The translations under genes were made by a program, and so were the position numbers. Shown piece by piece: positions 7,015 to 10,881 of a DNA stretch of 10,881 nucleotides (its first letter is position 1; every line of letters begins with the position of its first letter). A model generated the notes under the pieces. That model saw nothing but the letters and a program-made list of their open reading frames with translations, was not told the DNA's origin and ran no database searches. This DNA is from Firmicutes bacterium UBA5774. GTDB taxonomy: Bacteria > Bacillota > Clostridia > Peptostreptococcales > Anaerovoracaceae. The stretch is from contig DIEM01000041.1 in NCBI GenBank assembly GCA_002418625.1, positions 44,605 through 55,485 of the forward strand. The letters are read 5' to 3'.

Positions 7015-8439
7015 AAAAGAACGAAAATAATATGCACGATAGGACCTGCGAGCAATAACGCGGAGATCCTTGAAAAAATAATACTTGCCGGGATGGATGT
7101 CGCACGGCTTAATTTTTCCCATGGCAACGCGGAGCAGCATGGTGCGAATATCGGGCGAATAAAGGCGGCGAGGCAGAAAACAGGGCGGCACATCGCCATT
7201 CTGCTGGATACCAAGGGGCCGGAGATCAGGACCGGCGATTTCGAGGATGGAGAGATCATACTGAAGGAAGGGCAGGAATTTACGCTGAAGTCCGGTGACT
7301 TCAAAGGAACGGAGAAGGCCTGTTCGATTTCATACGAGGATCTTTATAAATATGTGGCTCCGGGCAGCAGGATACTGATCGACGACGGTCTGGTCGAGAT
7401 GAGTGTCAAGGCTGTGGACGGAACCGATATCCAATGCGAGGTGCTGAATCCGGGGATCGTCAAGAATAAGAAGGGCGTCAATGTTCCGGGAGTCAGGACA
7501 GACCTTCCGGCGGTCAGTGAAAAGGATTACAATGATATCCTGTTCGGCATCGAAAGCGATGTGGATTTCATCGCGGCTTCTTTTGTAAGGACCGCTGCCG
7601 ACGTCAAGGAAATCAGGAAGATATTGGAAGAGAATAACGGCAGGCATATCAGGATCATATCCAAGATCGAGAACGCCGAGGGAGTCGACAATATTGATGA
7701 AATCATTGCCATATCCGACGGGATCATGGTCGCCAGAGGGGATCTGGGCGTAGAAGTCCCGATCGAGGCGGTACCGCTGATACAGAAGAAAATCATCAGC
7801 AAATGCAACTTTGCGGGAAAACCGGTCATCACGGCGACACAGATGCTGGATTCGATGATGCGCAACCCAAGGCCCACACGAGCCGAGGTGGCGGATGTGG
7901 CCAATGCCATCCTGGATGGGACGGACGCTGTCATGCTGTCCGGAGAAACAGCGGCAGGAAAATATCCTGTGGAATCTGTAGCCCAGATGCGGGAGATCGC
8001 CATTGCGGCCGAAGCGGAGCTTAATTATGAAGCGCTGCTTTATGACAGGAGCAGGATCAAGGATACCGGCGTCACCGACGCCATCGGCTATGCGACCTGC
8101 GCCAGCGCGCAGGGGCTTAAGGCCGAAGCGATACTGACGCCGACGACATCGGGTTATACGCCGACGGTCGTATCCAAATTCAGGCCGAAGGCGCCGATCA
8201 TCGCGACGATGTCCTCGGAAAGGGTCGCCAGAAGGCTGTCTTTGAATTGGAATGTATTTCCGCTGGTGATCGAGTACAGGGATACGACGACGGAGAGCAT
8301 AGAACTCTCGGTTCGTGAAGCGGTCGCTGCCGGTCATATAGGCATTCATGACCTGATCATCATAACGGCAGGCGTCCCGACAGGGATCGAAGGGAATACC
8401 AACATGATGCGTGTTCATATCGTGGGACGGGAAATATGA
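7012..8439 (+). CDS. pyk: Pyruvate kinase (short form)
   Basis: It converts phosphoenolpyruvate and ADP to pyruvate and ATP, the last glycolytic step. The predicted protein has 475 residues, like E. coli PykF. It lacks the extra C-terminal PEP-utiliser-like domain of the roughly 585-residue Bacillus enzyme. Visible elements: RLNFSHG at 32-38 (R32, N34, S36); DTKGPEIRTG at 66-75 with potassium-site residues D66 and T67; KIENAEG at 218-224 with catalytic K218 and metal ligand E220; ARGDLGVE at 241-248 with D244; TATQMLDSM at 274-282; and MLSGETAAGKYP at 308-319. Glu71 in GPEIR matches rabbit Glu117, which marks potassium-dependent enzymes. The B domain spans about 72-168. Translation starts at TTG with a strong ribosome binding site. 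It follows pfkA by 44 bases and precedes thiN by 27, so it is probably one operon. Confidence 0.97.
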   Translation: MKRTKIICTIGPASNNAEILEKIILAGMDVARLNFSHGNAEQHGANIGRIKAARQKTGRHIAILLDTKGPEIRTGDFEDGEIILKEGQEFTLKSGDFKGTEKACSISYEDLYKYVAPGSRILIDDGLVEMSVKAVDGTDIQCEVLNPGIVKNKKGVNVPGVRTDLPAVSEKDYNDILFGIESDVDFIAASFVRTAADVKEIRKILEENNGRHIRIISKIENAEGVDNIDEIIAISDGIMVARGDLGVEVPIEAVPLIQKKIISKCNFAGKPVITATQMLDSMMRNPRPTRAEVADVANAILDGTDAVMLSGETAAGKYPVESVAQMREIAIAAEAELNYEALLYDRSRIKDTGVTDAIGYATCASAQGLKAEAILTPTTSGYTPTVVSKFRPKAPIIATMSSERVARRLSLNWNVFPLVIEYRDTTTESIELSVREAVAAGHIGIHDLIIITAGVPTGIEGNTNMMRVHIVGREI

Positions 8440-8466
8440 AGCGCGGACCGGAAGGAGCATGACCGC

Positions 8467-9144
8467 ATGGATAGGATCTGCATAGTGATCGGCGCCGCAA
8501 AGGATGATCTGGACAGGGAATTCCTCGATAGATCCATTGCGCTGCGAACGGATCGAAAACCTTATGTTTATTGCGCGGACGGCGGCATTCATCATGCACG
8601 CAGACTGGGATTGCATCCTGACAAGCTGATCGGCGACATGGATTCCGCCGGAGACAGTTTTCTTGAAGGAGCCGCTTCAGGCATTGCCGGAGAAATCATC
8701 AGGCTGCCCAGCGAAAAAGATGAAACAGACCTGTTCGCCTGTGTGAAGGATGGTCTGGAAAAGGGATTCCGGGATTTCATGCTCATATTCTGCACAAATG
8801 GCAGGATCGATCATTTCATGGCTGCAGCGGCAATCCTGGAATATCTGGATGAGAGGGGAGCAACCGGAGTTCTGCTGGATAGCCGGAACGAAATAGCCTT
8901 TATGAAGCCGGGGCGTATTGCTGTCCCGAAGGATACGCGCTTTAAATATATTTCCATCATTCCGCTGGACGAAGAATTATCCGGCATCACGCTTGAGGGC
9001 ATGAAATATCCGTTGACGGACATGACGGTCAGAAGGCCGGATATGTGCCTGCTCGTCAGTAACGAAACAGTCGGCGGCGATGCGGCGCTGACGATCGCAA
9101 AAGGCAGGGCGATGATCATCAAAAGCAGGGATGCTTCAAAATGA
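8467..9144 (+). CDS. thiN: Thiamine pyrophosphokinase
   Basis: It transfers pyrophosphate from ATP to thiamine, giving thiamine diphosphate directly, the cofactor of pyruvate-using enzymes. The predicted protein has 225 residues, normal for the bacterial family. The signature motifs come in order: ADGG at 37-40 followed by ARRLGLHPD, GDMDS at 56-60 (usually GDFDS), EKDETD at 83-88, and NGRIDH at 111-116 (usually GGRxDH). The C-terminal beta domain that binds thiamine runs from about 155, with LSGITLEGMKYPL at 171-183 and SNE at 198-200. ATG 8467 lies about 10 bases after GAAGGAG at 8451-8457; ATG 8459 is in another frame, opens only 8 codons and is too close to that site. The 27-base gap to pyk argues for cotranscription with the glycolysis genes. 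I see no TPP riboswitch. A weak hairpin after the stop may terminate it. Confidence 0.93.
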   Translation: MDRICIVIGAAKDDLDREFLDRSIALRTDRKPYVYCADGGIHHARRLGLHPDKLIGDMDSAGDSFLEGAASGIAGEIIRLPSEKDETDLFACVKDGLEKGFRDFMLIFCTNGRIDHFMAAAAILEYLDERGATGVLLDSRNEIAFMKPGRIAVPKDTRFKYISIIPLDEELSGITLEGMKYPLTDMTVRRPDMCLLVSNETVGGDAALTIAKGRAMIIKSRDASK

Positions 9145-9164
9145 CTGCGCCGAAGTCCAAGCTT

Positions 9165-9599
9165 CTATAACAGCGTATCGGGCTGTTTTCTGTCGGCCCG
9201 TTTGTAAGCGGCTTTTATAAGACTTTTGCGGTTGACGATGACTCTTTTATGGGTGCCTCTGCAAATGACACCGACGGAGTCGTGGCCCATAAAAGAAAGC
9301 ATGATACGGTCGCCGATGATCGAATCGACCGTTATGACCAAGGATATGGTTTCACCGATCATGGTCGGTTTTTCGTGGACCATCTCGATACTCTTCGTTA
9401 CTGTAATGAAATCCTCAGGGAGCAGGTGATCGAGAAGATCGGCGGTCGCGTCGACGACCATGGTCATGACAGCCGGAGTGGAGAGAAGGAAATCCAATGC
9501 TCCGGAGCCGTGATCGGAGCCTGCGTCGGTCGTATCGACAACTTTTGTATATATCGTTGACAGGCCTTCAGTAATATTTTGACTGATATCCATATCCAT
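9165..9599 (-). CDS. FlK-like hotdog-fold acyl-CoA thioesterase
   Basis: The predicted protein has 144 residues and resembles the fluoroacetyl-CoA thioesterase (FlK)-like branch of the hotdog superfamily. It probably hydrolyses a small acyl-CoA; the substrate cannot be read from sequence. The clues are LLSTPAVMTMVVDATADLL at 38-56 (the long hotdog helix), SIEMVHEKPTMIGE at 70-83 (usual form xVxHLAPTPxGx), and GTHKRVIV at 115-122. FlK uses Thr42, Glu50 and His76; the matching residues here are T41, D50 and H75, so the acid is Asp instead of Glu. No signal peptide or membrane segment is seen. ATG (9599-9597) follows AGGAGG (complement of 9608-9613) by 8 bases, a very strong site. It converges on thiN with a 20-base gap and lies 106 bases downstream of the stress-protein gene on the same strand, perhaps cotranscribed with it. 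Confidence 0.8.
   Translation of the reverse strand: MDMDISQNITEGLSTIYTKVVDTTDAGSDHGSGALDFLLSTPAVMTMVVDATADLLDHLLPEDFITVTKSIEMVHEKPTMIGETISLVITVDSIIGDRIMLSFMGHDSVGVICRGTHKRVIVNRKSLIKAAYKRADRKQPDTLL
9169..9190 (+). terminator. Weak intrinsic terminator candidate after thiN
   Basis: AACAGC at 9169-9174 pairs with GCTGTT at 9182-9187 around a 7-base loop, running into TTTTC. It begins 24 bases after the thiN stop and overlaps the tail of the convergent thioesterase gene. The stem is short and the T-run is only four, so termination may be partial; on the minus strand no T-run follows. Confidence 0.35.
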
Positions 9600-9705
9600 A
9601 AATGAGTCCTCCTGAATAAAAATAAAATTAATGATGAAAATTTACGCCCGGTTGTTCCGCTTCGACTGTTTCATGCACAAATGCAAATCGACAGGACTGC
9701 GGCGA
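9600..9705 (-). other. Gap between stress-protein and thioesterase genes
   Basis: These 106 bases hold the thioesterase ribosome binding site and, just upstream of it, a very AT-rich stretch (about 9614-9643). I see no convincing promoter pair and no intrinsic terminator for the upstream gene, so both read-through and separate transcription remain possible. Confidence 0.4.
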
Positions 9706-10092
9706 TCAGCCGGCGGGGAGCACTTCGATGACGGCTTTTCCCTTTACACGCTCGGACAGATGCTCGATGAGCGTATTTTTTTGATCCGCTTCATTTGAAA
9801 CACCGAGGATGATGTTGGTGATCTTATGCTTGACGACCTGGTCGACAAGTGTTTCGAGTATATCCGAGGATCTGATCACCGTCAGGTTGGCGCCGTAGTC
9901 TCGTGCCTTCTCATAGAGATATTCCAGCGCGTCGCTGTCTTTTTCATTTCCCAGGAATTTGAAGTTGTGCTGGGCGACATGAATTATAAAAAGCTCACCC
10001 TGCCGGTCTCCTAAAACATCGAAACCATATTTGATGAGCCTGTCGCAAGTTTTTTGCTGCGTAACGCAGACCATGACATTGGTTTTTTTCAT
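9706..10092 (-). CDS. Universal stress protein family (UspA/KdpD-type domain)
   Basis: The predicted protein has 128 residues and forms one alpha/beta universal-stress domain. The N-terminal strand and helix NVMVCVTQQKTCDRLIKYG (5-23) and the strand ELFIIHVAQ (33-41) look like the Usp-like domain found inside KdpD potassium sensor kinases; it is followed by DALEYLYEKARDYGANLTVI (54-73) and the nucleotide-loop strand ITNIILGVS (90-98). The usual ATP-binding motif G-x2-G-x9-G-[ST] is not intact: after LGVS there is no second glycine, and VKGKA is the only later glycine. It may bind nucleotide weakly or not at all. No histidine kinase domain or kdpFABC genes are near, so it stands alone. ATG (10092-10090) is preceded by GGGAGTGCGG. 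Its own promoter lies near 10146-10175. The biological role is unknown. Confidence 0.75.
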   Translation of the reverse strand: MKKTNVMVCVTQQKTCDRLIKYGFDVLGDRQGELFIIHVAQHNFKFLGNEKDSDALEYLYEKARDYGANLTVIRSSDILETLVDQVVKHKITNIILGVSNEADQKNTLIEHLSERVKGKAVIEVLPAG

Positions 10093-10145
10093 TTCCGCAC
10101 TCCCGAATGTAATTCGTTTGAAGCCAATTATTTCACTTTCGTGTC

Positions 10146-10175
10146 ATTATACAATATTTTATTGAAATATGCCAG
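10146..10175 (-). promoter_or_regulatory. Sigma-70/SigA-type promoter for the universal stress protein gene
   Basis: Read on the minus strand, CTGGCA (10175-10170, 4 of 6 matches to TTGACA) and a perfect TATAAT (10151-10146) are 18 bases apart. Transcription would start near 10139, leaving a leader of about 47 bases before ATG 10092. It is the best -10 element in the window. Confidence 0.6.
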
Positions 10176-10219
10176 TAATTGATACAGTATTGAAAATAAT
10201 ATTTTGTTTGAGGGATGAT

Positions 10220-10275
10220 TTGACAGTATTATTGCATAAGCGCATATGGATAGGCGCTGCTTTTTATGCTAAAAT
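10220..10275 (+). promoter_or_regulatory. Candidate dinB promoter elements
   Basis: Two options overlap. A perfect -35 TTGACA at 10220-10225 is followed 17 bases later by a poor -10, CATATG at 10243-10248. Further down, TGCTAAAAT at 10267-10275 reads as an extended -10 (TG-n-TAAAAT) without a good -35; it would start transcripts near 10282, just before the ribosome binding site GGAGG at 10288-10292. I cannot tell which is used. No LexA/DinR-like GAAC...GTTC box is present. Confidence 0.4.
10234..10269 (+). other. Inverted repeat with T-run in the dinB upstream region
   Basis: GCATA-AGCGC at 10234-10243 pairs with GCGCT at 10254-10258 and, after a 6-base bulge, with TATGC at 10265-10269; the loop is 10 bases. 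TTTTT at 10261-10265 follows the inner stem by two bases, so for a transcript starting further upstream it resembles an intrinsic terminator or attenuator. It could instead be an operator, since it covers both candidate -10 elements. Confidence 0.4.
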
Positions 10276-10299
10276 ATTAACAGGTACGGAGGACTGATG

Positions 10300-10881
10300 A
10301 TGGACAGAACGATCCTGCATTGCGATATGAACGCATTTTTCGCCTCGGTCGAAGAACAGCGGGACCCGGAGCTCAAATCAGGGCCGATGGCTGTCTGCGG
10401 CGATCCGGCAGGCAGGCACGGCATCATTCTTGCCAAGAACGAGCAGGCGAAAGCCTATGGGATCGTGACTGCGGAGACTGTCTGGCAGGCAAGGAAAAAA
10501 TGCCCGGGACTCATGCTCGTTAAACCGCATCATGAGCTGTATAAAGAATATTCTGCAATGGCCGGGGAAATATACAGAAGGTATACGGATCTTGTCGAAC
10601 CCTACAGCATCGATGAATCATGGCTCGACGTGACGGGCAGCATTCAGCTGTTCGGTCCGGGTGTGGCAATTGCCGGCGATATCAGGAAAACCGTCAGAAC
10701 GGAATTGGGACTGACGGTATCTGTCGGCGTTTCGTATAATAAGGTGTTCGCGAAAATGGGCAGCGATTACAAAAAACCGGACGCGACAACACTGATAACG
10801 CCTGAGAATTATAAAGAGCTATTATGGCCGCTGCCTGCGGCGGAGCTTTTTTTCGTCGGAGAATCCACGGCTGAACGGCTC
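10300..10881 (+). CDS. dinB: DNA polymerase IV, Y-family translesion polymerase (3' partial)
   Basis: This is an error-prone polymerase that copies past damaged bases. The first 194 codons are visible and the right edge cuts the gene; full-length family members have about 350-420 residues. HCDMNAFFASVEE at 7-19 carries catalytic Asp9 and the steric-gate Phe14 (E. coli D8 and F13), and YSIDESWLDVT at 102-112 carries the second acidic pair D105-E106 (E. coli D103-E104). VSVGVSYNKVFAKMGSDYKKPD in the palm is typical of the family, and the last residues, AELFFVGESTAERL, begin the helix-hairpin-helix that contacts DNA. Two adjacent in-frame ATGs exist (10297 and 10300); I prefer 10300 because it is 7 bases from GGAGG (10288-10292) instead of 4. 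It is transcribed away from the stress-protein gene across a control region of about 200 bases. Confidence 0.95.
   Translation, partial: MDRTILHCDMNAFFASVEEQRDPELKSGPMAVCGDPAGRHGIILAKNEQAKAYGIVTAETVWQARKKCPGLMLVKPHHELYKEYSAMAGEIYRRYTDLVEPYSIDESWLDVTGSIQLFGPGVAIAGDIRKTVRTELGLTVSVGVSYNKVFAKMGSDYKKPDATTLITPENYKELLWPLPAAELFFVGESTAERL

Noticed and set aside
8440..8466. TPP riboswitch before thiN
   Set aside because: The gap is 27 bases, too short for the aptamer, and no CTGAGA-type element is present.
8459..8485. An 8-codon mini-ORF just ahead of thiN as a leader peptide
   Set aside because: Its ATG is only 1-2 bases from the AAGGAG, too close to be used, and it has no run of regulatory codons.
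7330..8616. A 428-codon open frame on the minus strand across pyk and the start of thiN
   Set aside because: Same pattern: Arg/Asp/His-rich antisense translation spanning two well-supported genes.
1..10881. A CRISPR array, toxin-antitoxin pair, integrase, insertion sequence or tRNA
   Set aside because: I looked for spaced direct repeats, terminal inverted repeats, transposase or nuclease motifs and cloverleaf ends; none is visible, and nearly all sequence is explained by housekeeping genes.

Overview
This is an ordinary chromosomal window from what is most likely a member of the Clostridia (Bacillota). The clues are a class 1B (PyrK-dependent) dihydroorotate dehydrogenase pair, a dnaE-pfkA-pyk gene order, strong AGGAGG-type ribosome binding sites, a TTG start, heavy use of AGG arginine codons and roughly balanced base composition. 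The genus cannot be fixed from this stretch. I found no RNA genes, insertion sequences, CRISPR arrays, phage genes or defence genes.

Layout, left to right. (1) Positions 1-2285, plus strand: the end of a pyrimidine-synthesis operon, pyrK (cut by the left edge), pyrD and pyrE, with overlapping ends. It carries dihydroorotate to OMP. (2) Positions 2286-2460: a short regulatory gap with a good sigma-70-type promoter, TTGTCT-17-TATACT. (3) Positions 2461-9144, plus strand: dnaE (replicative DNA polymerase III alpha), pfkA (6-phosphofructokinase), pyk (pyruvate kinase) and thiN (thiamine pyrophosphokinase), with gaps of 27-44 bases, so probably one transcription unit. It joins a replicase, the two irreversible steps of lower glycolysis and the last step to thiamine diphosphate, the cofactor of many pyruvate-using enzymes. 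(4) Positions 9165-10092, minus strand: a two-gene island holding a FlK-like hotdog thioesterase and a small UspA/KdpD-type universal stress protein, converging on thiN. (5) Positions 10093-10299: a divergent, AT-rich control region with a TATAAT promoter facing left and a hairpin plus promoter-like elements facing right. (6) Positions 10300-10881, plus strand: the first 194 codons of dinB (Y-family DNA polymerase IV), cut by the right edge.

I do not see an undescribed multi-gene system here. The best leads are molecular details. The DnaE PHP domain keeps all nine metal-ligand positions and DnaE has a consensus clamp-binding QLSLF. PfkA carries substitutions at effector and substrate sites. 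The FlK-like thioesterase has Asp where the reference enzyme has a catalytic Glu. A hairpin sits in front of dinB, which has no visible LexA box. GATC is about three times over-represented by hand count.
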